A stretch of DNA of 64,000 nucleotides from Stutzerimonas stutzeri (GTDB lineage: Bacteria > Pseudomonadota > Gammaproteobacteria > Pseudomonadales > Pseudomonadaceae): contig DDKB01000013.1 in NCBI GenBank assembly GCA_002339675.1, positions 124,001-188,000 of the forward strand, given 5' to 3'. A model generated the notes under the pieces. The model worked only from the letters and a program-made list of their open reading frames with translations. It did no database searches and was not told the origin of the DNA. Below are positions 51,539 to 61,200 of this stretch, piece by piece. Every line of letters begins with the position of its first letter. The first letter of the stretch is position 1. A program made the translations under genes and the position numbers.

Positions 51539-52240
51539 TCAAATATCTACCACGCCCACCGTCATGCCGCCGCAGACGTACAGCGTCTGGCCGGTGACGA
51601 AACCGCTGCGTTCGTCGAGCAGGTAGGCGACGGCATGGGCGACGTCGTCAGCGGTTCCAATACGCTTGACGGGCACCGAGTCGATGATTTTCTGCGTGCG
51701 GGGTGCGCCGGGTGGGTTGGCGCGGTCGAACAGTTCCGTGCGGATCGGGCCCGGGCCAATCGCGTTGGCCGTGATGCCGTGGGCGCCCAGTTCCAGCGCC
51801 CAGACGCGGGTCATGCCGATCAGCGCGGCCTTGCTGGCTGCATAGGCGGTACGCAGCTCCTTGCCCAGCGCGGCCCGCGAGGCCATGTTGACGATGCGAC
51901 CGAAGCCGGCTGCCTGCATGCCGGGGAGCAGCGCCTGCATGCACTGCATGGCGCAGCGCAGGTTTAGCGCCATGACCCGGTCGAGCTCGGCGAGCGTCTG
52001 CGCTTCGGCGGTGGCCGGGCAGACCATGCCGACGTTGTTCACCAGCCGGGTGATCGGGCCGCCCGCCAAGGCTTCGCGCAGCGCCTCGGCGGTGGCCTCC
52101 GGGTCGGATAGGTCGGCGTGAATGCCGCTGCCTTCGCGGTCGATGACGATGGGCTCGTAACCCTCTTCGCGGCAGCGTTCGGCGGTGGCGGCACCAATGC
52201 CGGCGGCACCGCCCGTGATCAGGACTCTAGGTAGGCTCAT
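51539..52240 (-). CDS. SDR family oxidoreductase
   Basis: This 233-residue short-chain dehydrogenase has the NAD(P)-binding TGGAAGIGAATAE near residue 9 and the active site MASRAALGKELRTAYAASK: the tyrosine/lysine pair (YAASK) is present. VNNVG and a C-terminal GFVTGQTLYVCGG close the fold. It ends the minus-strand catabolic cluster, 15 bp after the cyclase gene. Confidence 0.92.
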   Translation of the reverse strand: MSLPRVLITGGAAGIGAATAERCREEGYEPIVIDREGSGIHADLSDPEATAEALREALAGGPITRLVNNVGMVCPATAEAQTLAELDRVMALNLRCAMQCMQALLPGMQAAGFGRIVNMASRAALGKELRTAYAASKAALIGMTRVWALELGAHGITANAIGPGPIRTELFDRANPPGAPRTQKIIDSVPVKRIGTADDVAHAVAYLLDERSGFVTGQTLYVCGGMTVGVVDI

Positions 52241-52255
52241 ACGATCTCGCAGAAG

Positions 52256-53308
52256 TTAGACGGTCGCCACCGGCGTCAGGGGCGAACCAACAGCACCCGG
52301 CAGCCGCAGCGGCGGGGCAGTGAGGAAGAAGCGGTAGCGGCCCTGACGACGCAGATAAGCCGCCAGCGGGCCGAGGTGCCAGAGCTCACCCAGGTGAACG
52401 CCGAGCTTGAACAGGCAATGCTGGTGCAGCGGCAAGGCGGCGCAACAGGCGTCACCGCCCGCGGCCGGATAGGCCTCGACGGCATAGTTGTCCGCCGCAA
52501 TTGCCGCTAGCTCGCTGTCGGTAATCCACTGCAGCAGTTTGTCGTCACGCCCGTCGAGCACTGCGCAGCTGTCGGTCAGGGTCTTTGGGTCGGGCTGGCC
52601 GGCCATGGCCAGCACCGCGTCGGCGAAGCCGGTGTGGAGGCAGATGATGTCGCCGCGTTCGACCTCGACCCGGTCGGCTTCGAGTATGCGCATCAAGGTG
52701 TCATAACCCACCAGCGCTTGATCATTTCCCAGGTGGGCATGCAGATCGATCAGCGCCGCCCGGCCCTGTACGCCGGTTTCAGCCATCCGCTCGATGCCCA
52801 GCGCGCCGGCCTGGGATGTGCTTTGCAAGCGCATACGCTCCTGCACGCCGGCATCGTCCGGGTGCTGTGGCCCGCGGATATGCTCGTCGGCGGCGTAGCC
52901 GTTGTAGTACACCGGCTTGGGCACGCCGTTGCCATCCACGTCGAATAGCGCGCCCACATGCGCCAGGCTGTCCCACTGGGTCGAGTACTGCAGATGCAGT
53001 ATCGCCAGGTCGTCGCACACGACGTCTGGCCGCCCAGGCTGCAGGTTGCCCATGCGGAAATTGAAGTTGACGCCGCCTTGGCGCAACGTGGGTCGCAGCA
53101 CAGGTGGATGGCGATTGGGATTGAGGGCACAGCCGCCCGGATGGTCCAGCGGCAGGCTGAGGCAGAAGGTCTTGCCGTCGCGCACTTCGGCGATGCCCTG
53201 AAGCACTTTCTCCGCGGTGATCAGGTTCAGCCTGCCGAGCTGATCGTCTTCGCCATAGTCGCCCCAGTTCGAACCCTCTGGACGATGCTTCCAGCGTCGG
53301 TTACGCAT
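52256..53308 (-). CDS. Cyclase family protein (kynurenine-formamidase-like)
   Basis: This 350-residue protein is a PF04199-type metal hydrolase. The Zn-binding-like stretches are HLQYSTQWDSLAHVGALFD and ALIDLHAHLG, and ADNYAVEAYP lies further on. The family includes hydrolases of amides, lactones and cyclic compounds. Being among a muconolactone-isomerase-like protein and a YciI-like protein suggests a ring-derived substrate. The substrate is not shown by sequence. Confidence 0.88.
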   Translation of the reverse strand: MRNRRWKHRPEGSNWGDYGEDDQLGRLNLITAEKVLQGIAEVRDGKTFCLSLPLDHPGGCALNPNRHPPVLRPTLRQGGVNFNFRMGNLQPGRPDVVCDDLAILHLQYSTQWDSLAHVGALFDVDGNGVPKPVYYNGYAADEHIRGPQHPDDAGVQERMRLQSTSQAGALGIERMAETGVQGRAALIDLHAHLGNDQALVGYDTLMRILEADRVEVERGDIICLHTGFADAVLAMAGQPDPKTLTDSCAVLDGRDDKLLQWITDSELAAIAADNYAVEAYPAAGGDACCAALPLHQHCLFKLGVHLGELWHLGPLAAYLRRQGRYRFFLTAPPLRLPGAVGSPLTPVATV

Positions 53309-53332
53309 GCACTGCTCCCAGGCGGTCGTGAA

Positions 53333-53629
53333 TCAGAGAAAGCACCGGCCCGCGAGATAGGCCTTGCGCCAGCGGGTGATGGTGACTCGCTCGAAGAGCT
53401 CGACGCGGCTGAACGGATCGTCTGCAATGAAGCGCTCGGCTTCGTCGCGTGTTTCGAGGTCGACCACATACAGGCCGCCGCCCAAGTCGCTGCCGTCATC
53501 AGCGAGCTTGGCGCCGCAGGCGAGCAGCAATGCCTTGTTCGCCTCGAGAAAGCGCAGGTGCTCATCGCGCGTATCGCGCCGTAGCTGTTGGTGGCCAGGC
53601 TTGTCGAAAGTTTCGATCAGGTAGGGCAT
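53333..53629 (-). CDS. YciI-like protein
   Basis: This 98-residue protein has the YciI ferredoxin-like fold: HLRFLEANKALLLACG, GGGLYVVDLETRDEAERFIADDPF and ITRWRKAY. A His/Asp pair (RDTRDEHLRF) is typical. Family members include dehydrochlorinase-like and catabolic isomerase enzymes. It lies 8 bp after the muconolactone-isomerase-like gene, in the same operon. Confidence 0.9.
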   Translation of the reverse strand: MPYLIETFDKPGHQQLRRDTRDEHLRFLEANKALLLACGAKLADDGSDLGGGLYVVDLETRDEAERFIADDPFSRVELFERVTITRWRKAYLAGRCFL

Positions 53630-53637
53630 GGACCACC

Positions 53638-53922
53638 TCAGTTCGGCGCCAGCGCGGACGGATGCTGGGCCAGCGGGGTGACCTCCAGCGTCATGTAGGG
53701 ATACAGCGGCAAAGCGCTGAGCTTCTGGTGCAGCTCGTCGTTACTGGCCACATCGAACACGCTGTAGTTGGCGTATTGGCCAACTACGCGCCACAGATGA
53801 CGCCACGTGCCGTTGCGTTGCAGCTCCTGCGAGTAGGCCTTTTCCTTGGCGATAAGCGCGGCGGCGTCGTCTGGGTCGAGGTCACGGGGAATGTTCACTT
53901 GCATATGCACGAGGAAGAGCAT
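53638..53922 (-). CDS. Muconolactone delta-isomerase-like protein
   Basis: This 94-residue protein is very like CatC, which isomerises muconolactone in the beta-ketoadipate pathway. MLFLVHMQVNIPRDLDP, QRNGTWRHLWRVVGQYANYS and LPLYPYMTLEV match the CatC pattern through the length. catA and catB are not nearby, so it may act on another lactone. It heads the minus-strand operon, directly downstream of the IclR-like boxes. Confidence 0.9.
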   Translation of the reverse strand: MLFLVHMQVNIPRDLDPDDAAALIAKEKAYSQELQRNGTWRHLWRVVGQYANYSVFDVASNDELHQKLSALPLYPYMTLEVTPLAQHPSALAPN

Positions 53923-54017
53923 TTGGACGGCTCCGGCCGGTAAGCACCATCGGATGGCGGGGCTTTAGACCGTACGAGGCGCACGGTCAGCAAAGCAATC
54001 CTCTCGTGCGTCGTGCT

Positions 54018-54118
54018 GTTCGGTAATCGAACGCTTTATCGCCTCGGGCCGCCTCAGAATACTCGGTGGCCTGTCGATTTAATTGTTCGATAAACGAACG
54101 ATAAGTCGATTATCGAAT
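54018..54118. promoter_or_regulatory. Three IclR/PcaR-type operator boxes
   Basis: GTTCGGTAATCGAAC (54018-54032) and GTTCGATAAACGAAC (54085-54099) are 15-mers with GTTCG/CGAAC arms. A third, ATTCGATAATCGAC, is on the minus strand (54105-54118). They resemble the PcaR box as I recall it (GTTCGATAATCGCAC); the second matches at 13 of 15. They lie in the divergent gap between the CatC-like operon and atoE. No IclR-type gene is in the window. Boxes are seen; the regulator is inferred. Confidence 0.65.
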
Positions 54119-54186
54119 TGCGGTGATGGGTGCGGCCCGCCTACCGTTGGGCTTCAACTAAAAGAAGACGGCACCCGGGGACCACG

Positions 54187-55521
54187 ATGAATGCGTTAGC
54201 CAATTTCTTCACGCGCCTAGTCAATCGCTATATGCCCGATCCGCTGGTGATCGCCATAGGCTTGACCCTTCTCACGCTGATCCTGGCCGTGCTGGTCGAG
54301 GGCGCGAGCCCGCTCGATGCGACCCGCTATTGGGGCGACGGCTTCTGGAATCTGCTGGCGTTCAGCATGCAGATGACGGTCATTTTGCTGGCCGGTTACA
54401 TCCTGGCCCGCACCCCCTTCGTTGACGGTCTGCTCGACCGCATCGCCAGTACTGTGCACACGCCGTTCGCTGCGATCGTAGTTGCCACGCTGGTGGGCAC
54501 CATTGGCAGCTGGCTGAACTGGGGGTTCGGCCTGGTAATCGGCAGCATCGTGGCGCAGAAGCTGGCGCTCAAGGTGCAGGGCCTGCATTACCCGCTGGTC
54601 ATCGCAGCGGCATTTTCCGGCTTCTCCGTTTACGGCATTGGCTTGTCTGGCAGTGTGCCCTTGCTCATCGCGACGGAAGGGCATTTCCTGCAGGACCGTA
54701 TGGGGTTGGTGCCTCTGTCGGAGACCATCTTCAGCGCGCCACTGCTGATCGCAACGGCACTGGTGGTGCTGACCCTCCCGCTGTTCAACGCCTGGCTGCA
54801 CCCGAAGGATGCGAAGAATATCGTTGAAATCGATCCGGCCACCGTTTCCGTCCCGTTCGAGCCGAGCCTGGATGGCCGACAAGACGTCTCGCTGGCTGAC
54901 CGACTGAATCACAGCAAGCTAGTCGGCATCGTCATCGGCCTGCTCGGGATGGTCTACGTTGGCCTGCATTTCGCCGACGGTGGTTCGCTAGACCTGAACA
55001 CGGTCAATTTCATCTTCCTGTTTCTCGGCATCCTGTTGTTCGCCTCTCCGGCTCGCTACCTCGCGGCACTGGGCGAGGGCGTCAAGATCGTCTCGGGAAT
55101 CATCGTCCAGTATCCGTTCTATGCCGGCATCATGGGCATCCTGGTCGGGTCTGGGTTGGTCGTCTCGTTCGCGGAACTGTTCGTGCGGATTTCCACGGCC
55201 GAGAGCTTGCCGATCTGGTCGTTCGTCAGTGGCGGTCTGATCAATATTCTCGCGCCGTCAGGCGGAGGCCAGTGGGCGGTCCAGGGTCCGGTCGTCATCG
55301 AGGCGGCGCGTGAGCTGAATGCATCTTTCGCAGCCACGGCGCTGGGTGTGCAGGTTGGCGACCAGTGGACCAACATGATCCAGCCGTTCTGGGTGTTGCC
55401 GGTGCTCGCGATTTCCAAGCTCAAGCTGCGTGACGTCATGGGCTACATGGTGCTGATCCTGGGTTATCTGGGCGTTATCTTCGGCGGCACCATTTGGGTC
55501 TGGGGCTATCTCTCGGCCTGA
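54187..55521 (+). CDS. atoE: Short-chain fatty acid transporter AtoE
   Basis: This 444-residue protein has about ten or more hydrophobic segments and the SCFA transporter pattern (YMPDPLVIAIGLTLLT, GSWLNWGFGLVIGSI, APSGGGQWAVQGPVV, GDQWTNMIQPFW). Relatives import acetoacetate and other short carboxylates. It is divergent from the CatC-like operon, and the shared IclR boxes suggest it takes up the substrate of that cluster. The ATG at 54187 begins the family N-terminus. Confidence 0.9.
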   Translation: MNALANFFTRLVNRYMPDPLVIAIGLTLLTLILAVLVEGASPLDATRYWGDGFWNLLAFSMQMTVILLAGYILARTPFVDGLLDRIASTVHTPFAAIVVATLVGTIGSWLNWGFGLVIGSIVAQKLALKVQGLHYPLVIAAAFSGFSVYGIGLSGSVPLLIATEGHFLQDRMGLVPLSETIFSAPLLIATALVVLTLPLFNAWLHPKDAKNIVEIDPATVSVPFEPSLDGRQDVSLADRLNHSKLVGIVIGLLGMVYVGLHFADGGSLDLNTVNFIFLFLGILLFASPARYLAALGEGVKIVSGIIVQYPFYAGIMGILVGSGLVVSFAELFVRISTAESLPIWSFVSGGLINILAPSGGGQWAVQGPVVIEAARELNASFAATALGVQVGDQWTNMIQPFWVLPVLAISKLKLRDVMGYMVLILGYLGVIFGGTIWVWGYLSA

Positions 55522-55537
55522 TGGTCGCGCCGCTCGC

Positions 55538-55555
55538 CGGCCGCACATGCGGCCG
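55538..55555 (+). terminator. Weak hairpin after atoE
   Basis: CGGCCGC (55538-55544) pairs with GCGGCCG (55549-55555) around a 4-nt loop. No T-run follows, so it may be rho-assisted at most. Confidence 0.3.
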
Positions 55556-55626
55556 CTCGTAATACGCCGCACCTTTGCGCCAGGCTCCAGTCGATATCGG
55601 TAACACCCAGCCGAAGCGATATCGCC

Positions 55627-56403
55627 ATGCCAGAAGGTCCATCCATCGTCATTCTTCGAGAAGAAGTGGCTGAATTTGGCGGCAAGGCCGTCGAGCGCGC
55701 GGAGGGCAGCGCCAAGCTCGACAAGGCACGGTTGGTGGGCCAGACCGTTCGATCGTTTCGCAGCTGGGGCAAGCACTTCCTGATCGAGCTGGACGACGTC
55801 TCGCTGCGCATCCACTTGCTATTGTTCGGCAGTTACCGGATCAACGAGCGCAAGGAATCGGCGCCGCGCCTGAGCCTCGGCTTCGCCAATGGCGAGCTGA
55901 ATTTTTACGGGTGCTCGGTGCAGTCTATCGAAGGCCCGCTGGACGAGGCCTACGACTGGCGCGCGGACGTCATGGGCGATGCCTGGGATAACCGGGCGAC
56001 CTTGAAAAAACTGCGCGCCCGGCCACGGCTGCTGGCCTGCGATGCGCTGCTCGACCAGACGCTGTTCTCCGGCTCGGGCAACATCATCAAGAACGAGGTG
56101 TTGTTCCGTACGCGCATCCATCCGCTGTCGCTGATCGGCGATCTGCCAGCGCCCAAGCTGCGTGAGCTGACACGCGAGGTGCGCACCTACAGTTTCGAGT
56201 TCCTGCAGTGGAAGCGCGAGGGCACGCTCAAGGCGCATTGGCTGGCGCATACCAAAACGATTTGCCCGCGCTGCAAGGTCCCCTTCGTCAAAGCCAAAGC
56301 GCTCGGGCGCAGCAAGCGCCGCGCTTTTTATTGCGAGCGCTGCCAGAAGCGCTATGGCGACAGTGAGCACATGCCGCTGGAGTCACCCGCTGAGGAGGCG
56401 TAG
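55627..56403 (+). CDS. nei: Endonuclease VIII-like DNA glycosylase
   Basis: This 258-residue base-excision enzyme of the Fpg/Nei family removes oxidised bases. The catalytic N-terminus PEGPS follows Met. An H2TH domain with SGSGNIIKNEVLFRTRIHP is followed by a C-terminal zinc finger, CPRC and CERCQKR. The zinc finger and PEGP start are both intact. Nei rather than Fpg is favoured by overall resemblance; the substrate range is uncertain. Confidence 0.9.
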   Translation: MPEGPSIVILREEVAEFGGKAVERAEGSAKLDKARLVGQTVRSFRSWGKHFLIELDDVSLRIHLLLFGSYRINERKESAPRLSLGFANGELNFYGCSVQSIEGPLDEAYDWRADVMGDAWDNRATLKKLRARPRLLACDALLDQTLFSGSGNIIKNEVLFRTRIHPLSLIGDLPAPKLRELTREVRTYSFEFLQWKREGTLKAHWLAHTKTICPRCKVPFVKAKALGRSKRRAFYCERCQKRYGDSEHMPLESPAEEA

Positions 56404-56451
56404 CCGCCAGTCCTTGCTATGCTGCGTCACCCTCTCGTTGCGAGCCTGCCC

Positions 56452-56877
56452 ATGCGTACCGCGTTGCTGCTGTCTCTCGCCGGCCTCAGTGGCCTGACCC
56501 ATGCCAGTGGACCCGCGCCGCTCGACCTGCGCGTCGGCGAGGTTTCGCTGCGCGCGGAATACGCCCGGTCCCCGGCCGAGCGCGAACGCGGCCTGATGGA
56601 GCGCACCGAGCTGGCCGCCGATCACGGCATGCTGTTTCGCTTCGATGAAGTGCGCCGCCATTGCCTGTGGATGAAGGACACACCGTTGCCGCTGTCCGCG
56701 GCCTTCATGGATGAAACCGGCCGCATCGTCGATGTCATCGACCTGACGCCGCTGGACCGGACCATCCGTTGCTCGAGCGAACCGGTGCGTTATGCGCTGG
56801 AGGTCAATCAGGGCTGGTTCCAGCAACACGGACTGAAAACCGGCGACCCGGTCACGGGCATCCCGGAGCTTCCATGA
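56452..56877 (+). CDS. DUF192 family exported protein
   Basis: This protein of about 141 residues has an N-terminal signal peptide (MRTALLLSLAGLSGLTHA) and the DUF192 core: AEYARSPAERERGLMERTELAADHGMLF, CLWMKDTPLPLSAAF and IVDVIDLTPLD. Members are usually small secreted beta proteins without known activity. I favour the ATG at 56452 rather than 56419. The stop overlaps a possible phnN start (ATGA). Confidence 0.88.
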   Translation: MRTALLLSLAGLSGLTHASGPAPLDLRVGEVSLRAEYARSPAERERGLMERTELAADHGMLFRFDEVRRHCLWMKDTPLPLSAAFMDETGRIVDVIDLTPLDRTIRCSSEPVRYALEVNQGWFQQHGLKTGDPVTGIPELP

Positions 56878-56924
56878 ACACCGCTTCTTTGAACGCTCGG
56901 GGTTCCAACGGCCGGAGCGACGCG

Positions 56925-57485
56925 ATGACGGGCCGCCTGTTCTATTTGATGGGCCCTTCCGGTGCGGGCAAGGACAGCCTGCTGGAGGCTGCTCGCGCAC
57001 CGCTGCAGGCGCGTGGTTGCCGGATCGCACGGCGTGTCATCACCCGTTCTGCCGAGGCGATCGGCGAGGAGGCCCAGGCCGTGAGCGTGGCGGAGTTCGA
57101 GCAGTTGCGCCGCGGTGACGCCTTCGCCCTGGACTGGCAGGCCAACGGCCTGCATTACGGCATCCCACGGCAGATCGATGACTGGCTGGCGGCGGGGGAT
57201 GATGTGCTGGTCAACGGCTCACGGGGTTATCTGAGCGAAGCGCGTAAACGCTATCCGCAGCTACAGGCCGTGTTGCTTACGGTGGCGCTGCCGGTGTTGC
57301 GCGAGCGGTTACTGGCGCGCGGGCGTGAGCCGCTGGCCGAGATCGAGGCACGCCTGGCGCGCAACGAGCAGTTTCGCTCGGCAGCGGCGCAGGAGAAGGC
57401 GCTGTTGCTGGACAATTCCGGCCCGCTCGGCGAGACGGTCAAGCGCCTGCTGCACCTGATCGACAAGACGCCGGCCAGCCCCTGA
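56925..57485 (+). CDS. phnN: Ribose 1,5-bisphosphate phosphokinase PhnN
   Basis: This 186-residue kinase makes PRPP from ribose 1,5-bisphosphate. The P-loop is GPSGAGKDS near residue 10; VITRS and ALDWQANGLHYGIP fit PhnN. I chose the ATG at 56925 (MTGRLFYLMGPSG), with GGAG upstream; an in-frame ATG at 56874 overlaps the DUF192 stop. No other phosphonate (phn) genes are nearby. Confidence 0.87.
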   Translation: MTGRLFYLMGPSGAGKDSLLEAARAPLQARGCRIARRVITRSAEAIGEEAQAVSVAEFEQLRRGDAFALDWQANGLHYGIPRQIDDWLAAGDDVLVNGSRGYLSEARKRYPQLQAVLLTVALPVLRERLLARGREPLAEIEARLARNEQFRSAAAQEKALLLDNSGPLGETVKRLLHLIDKTPASP

Positions 57486-57509
57486 GCCGGCATTCGCCCC
57501 GGCCCGTTG

Positions 57510-57977
57510 CTAATCCAGCGGCAGCTCGGTGGTGCGTTTCACCTCACTCATGGCGATATGTGAGTGCGCCTCCTGCACGTGGGGGCGCTGCAACAGCTGA
57601 TCGCGCAGGAAGCGTTCGTAGCTGTCGATGTCCTTGGCCACCACTTTGAGCAGGTAGTCCGATTCGCCGGCCATGGTGTGGCATTCCAGCACTTCGGGAT
57701 AACCCACCACGGCGCGCTCGAACTCGTCCAAATTGCTGCGCCCGTGGGCGGACAGCTTGATGTTGACGAACACCGTCATGTTCAGCCCGAGCTTCTTGGG
57801 ATTGAGCAGGGCGACCTTGCGTTCGATCAGCCCGTCTTCCTGCATGCGGTGGATGCGCCGCCAGCACGGCGACTGCGACAACTCGACCTTCTCGGCGATC
57901 TCCGCCGCGGAGAGATCGGCGTTGTGTTGCAGCAGCAGCAAAATCTTGCGGTCGATGCTGCTCAGCGGGGTCTGCAT
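57510..57977 (-). CDS. Lrp/AsnC-family regulator
   Basis: This 155-residue regulator has an AsnC-type HTH (IDRKILLLLQHNADLSAAEIAEKVELSQSPCWRRI) and a C-terminal RAM ligand domain (YPEVLECHTMAGESDYLLKVV). It probably senses an amino acid. It is divergent from the indolepyruvate ferredoxin oxidoreductase gene across a 238-bp gap, so it likely controls that gene. The start at 57977 is the family start; the longer frame is rejected. Confidence 0.93.
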   Translation of the reverse strand: MQTPLSSIDRKILLLLQHNADLSAAEIAEKVELSQSPCWRRIHRMQEDGLIERKVALLNPKKLGLNMTVFVNIKLSAHGRSNLDEFERAVVGYPEVLECHTMAGESDYLLKVVAKDIDSYERFLRDQLLQRPHVQEAHSHIAMSEVKRTTELPLD

Positions 57978-58215
57978 GGTTGTGCCTGTCTTGTTGTTGT
58001 TAGTGGATGGATCATGCACGCGAACGCGCTTACACCGCAAAAGTAGAAAGAAAATCTCTCCTCGTCACGGCCAGACTTTTATCCAACGCGCAACGGTGGG
58101 GTGATCCCCTGCCGATTGCCGACGTGGGACGGCTTCCGTGCGGCTGCCCATGTCTTGATTAGGCGGGACTTGTAAACAGGTCCCCGACTCCGATAACAAC
58201 AAACAGGAGCGCCAC

Positions 58216-61200
58216 ATGTCACTGGCCGAGATCCGCCTGGATGACAAGTACCGGCTCGCAACCGGGCATCTGTACCTCACCGGCACCCAGGCGCTGACCC
58301 GCCTGCCCATGCTGCAGCATCAGCGCGACCAGGCTCAGAACCTGAATACCGGTTGCTTCATCTCCGGCTACCGCGGCTCGCCATTGGGCATGCTGGACAA
58401 GAGCCTCTGGGACGCGCGCGATTTCCTCAAGCAGAACGCCATCCATTTCCAGCCGGGCCTCAACGAGGAACTGGCGGCGACGGCGGTGTGGGGCAGCCAG
58501 CAGACCAACCTGTTTCCCGGCGCCAAATACGACGGCGTGTTTGCCATGTGGTACGGCAAGGGCCCAGGCGTCGACCGCTCCGGCGACGTCTTCAAACACG
58601 GCAACGCGGCGGGCGTTTCGCCCCATGGCGGTGTGCTGCTGCTGGCCGGTGACGACCACGGCTGCAAGTCCTCGACGCTGCCGCACCAGAGCGAGCACGC
58701 CTTCATTGCCGCCTCGATCCCGGTGCTGAACCCTGCCAACGTTCAGGAAATTCTCGACTACGGCATCATCGGCTGGGAGCTGTCGCGCTATTCCGGCTGC
58801 TGGGTGGCGCTCAAGACCATCGCCGAAAACGTCGATTCCTCCGCCGTGGTGGAAGTTGATCCGCTGCGGGTGAAGACGCGCATCCCCGATGACTTCGAAC
58901 TGCCTGAAGACGGCGTGCACATTCGCTGGCCGGACCCGCCGCTGGCGCAGGAAAAACGCCTCAACCTCTACAAGATCTACGCCGCACGCGCGTTTGCCCG
59001 CGCCAACAACCTCAACCAGGTGATGCTCGACTCGCCGAACCCGCGCCTGGGAATTATCACCACCGGCAAGTCCTATCTCGACGTGCGCCAGGCGCTGGAC
59101 GATCTCGGTCTGGACGAAGCGCTGTGCGCCTCGGTCGGCCTGCGCGTACTCAAGGTCGGCATGAGCTGGCCGCTGGAACCGGTCTCGGTGCATGAGTTCG
59201 CACAGGGCCTGGATGAGATCCTGGTGGTCGAGGAAAAGCGCAGCATCCTCGAAGACCAGCTCACCGGCCAGCTCTACAACTGGCCGCTGGACAAGCGCCC
59301 ACGGGTGGTCGGCGAGTTCGACGAGCACGGCACCTCGCTGCTGCCGAACCTCAGCGAGCTGACCCCGGCGATGATCGCCCGGGTGATCGCCAAGCGCCTC
59401 GCGCCGATCTACACCAGCGACAGCATCCAGGCGCGCTTGGCCTTTCTCGCCGCCAAGGAAAAGGCGCTGGGCGCGCGCAGCTACGACACCGTGCGTACCC
59501 CGCATTACTGCTCCGGTTGCCCCCATAACACCTCGACCAAGGTGCCCGAGGGCAGCCGCGCTTCGGCCGGCATCGGCTGTCACTACATGGTGCAGTGGAT
59601 GGACCGGCGCACCGAGACCTTTACCCAGATGGGCGGGGAGGGCGTCAACTGGATCGGCCAGGCGCCGTTCACCGACACGCCGCACATGTTCCAGAACCTC
59701 GGCGACGGCACCTATTTCCACTCCGGCAGCCTGGCCGTGCGCGCCGCGGTGGCCGCTGGCGTCAACATCACCTTCAAGATTCTCTACAACGATGCCGTGG
59801 CCATGACCGGTGGCCAGCCCATCGATGGCGAGCTGCGCGTCGATCAGCTCAGCCGGCAGATCGCCGACGAAGGCGTCAAACGCATCGCCCTGGTCAGCGA
59901 CGAGCCGGACAAGTACCCGACCCGCGAGACCTTTGCGCCGATCACCAGCTTCCACCATCGCCGCGATCTGGACGCCATCCAGCGCGAGCTTCGCGAGTTC
60001 AAGGGCGTGTCGGTGATCATCTATGACCAGACCTGCGCCACCGAAAAGCGCCGTCGGCGCAAGCGCGGCAAGCTGGAAGACCCGGCCAAGCGCGCCTTCA
60101 TCAATCCGGCCGTGTGCGAGGGCTGCGGCGACTGCGGCGAGAAGTCCAACTGCCTGGCGGTGATGCCGCTGGAAACCGAACTGGGGCGCAAGCGCGAGAT
60201 CGACCAGAACGCCTGCAACAAGGATTTCTCCTGCGTCGAGGGCTTCTGCCCGAGCTTTGTCACCGTACATGGCGGCGGGCTGCGCAAGCCCGAGGCGGTG
60301 GCGGGTGGTATCGAGGCGGCGACACTGCCCGAGCCGCAGCGCCCGGCGCTGGATCGGCCTTGGAACGTGCTGGTGCCCGGCGTCGGCGGCAGTGGCGTAA
60401 CCACCCTTGGTGCGCTGCTGGGCATGGCCGCGCATCTGGAAGGCAAGGGCTGCACCGTGCTCGATCAGGCCGGGCTGGCGCAGAAGTTCGGCCCGGTGGT
60501 GACGCACATCCGCATCGCCGCCAAGCAGGACGATATCTACGCCGTGCGCATCGCTGCCGGTGAAACCGATCTGCTGCTCGGCTGCGACCTGGTGGTGGCG
60601 GCGGGCGATGACTCGCTGACCCGCCTCAATGATCAGATCAGCCATGCGGTGGTCAACAGTCACGAATCGGCAACCGCCGAGTTCACCCGCAACCCGGATG
60701 CCCAGGTGCCGGGCAAGGCCATGCGCGAAGCGCTGGTCGACGCGGTGGGTGCCGAGAAGACTCATTTCATCGACGCCACGCGGCTGGCGACCCGCCTGCT
60801 GGGCGACAGCATTGCCACCAACCTCTTTCTGCTCGGCTTTGCCTATCAGCAGGGGCTGTTGCCGCTGTCCGCCGAAGCCATCGAAAAGGCCATCAGCATC
60901 AACGGCGTGGCCACCGAGCTCAATTTGCAGGCCTTCCGCTGGGGTCGCCGCGCGGTGCTCGAGCGTGATGCAGTGGAGAAGCTGGCGCGCCCGGCCGAGA
61001 TGGCGGAACCCATCTGTCAGACCCTGGAAGAAATCGTCGAGTGGCGCGTGGACTTCCTGACCAAGTACCAGAACGCGGCCTATGCCAAGCGCTACCGCGC
61101 CATGGTTGAGCGGGTTCGCGCGGTGGATACCGCCGATGACCTGGCGCTGTCCAAAGCCGTGGCGCGTTATTACTTCAAATTGCTCGCTTACAAGGACGAG

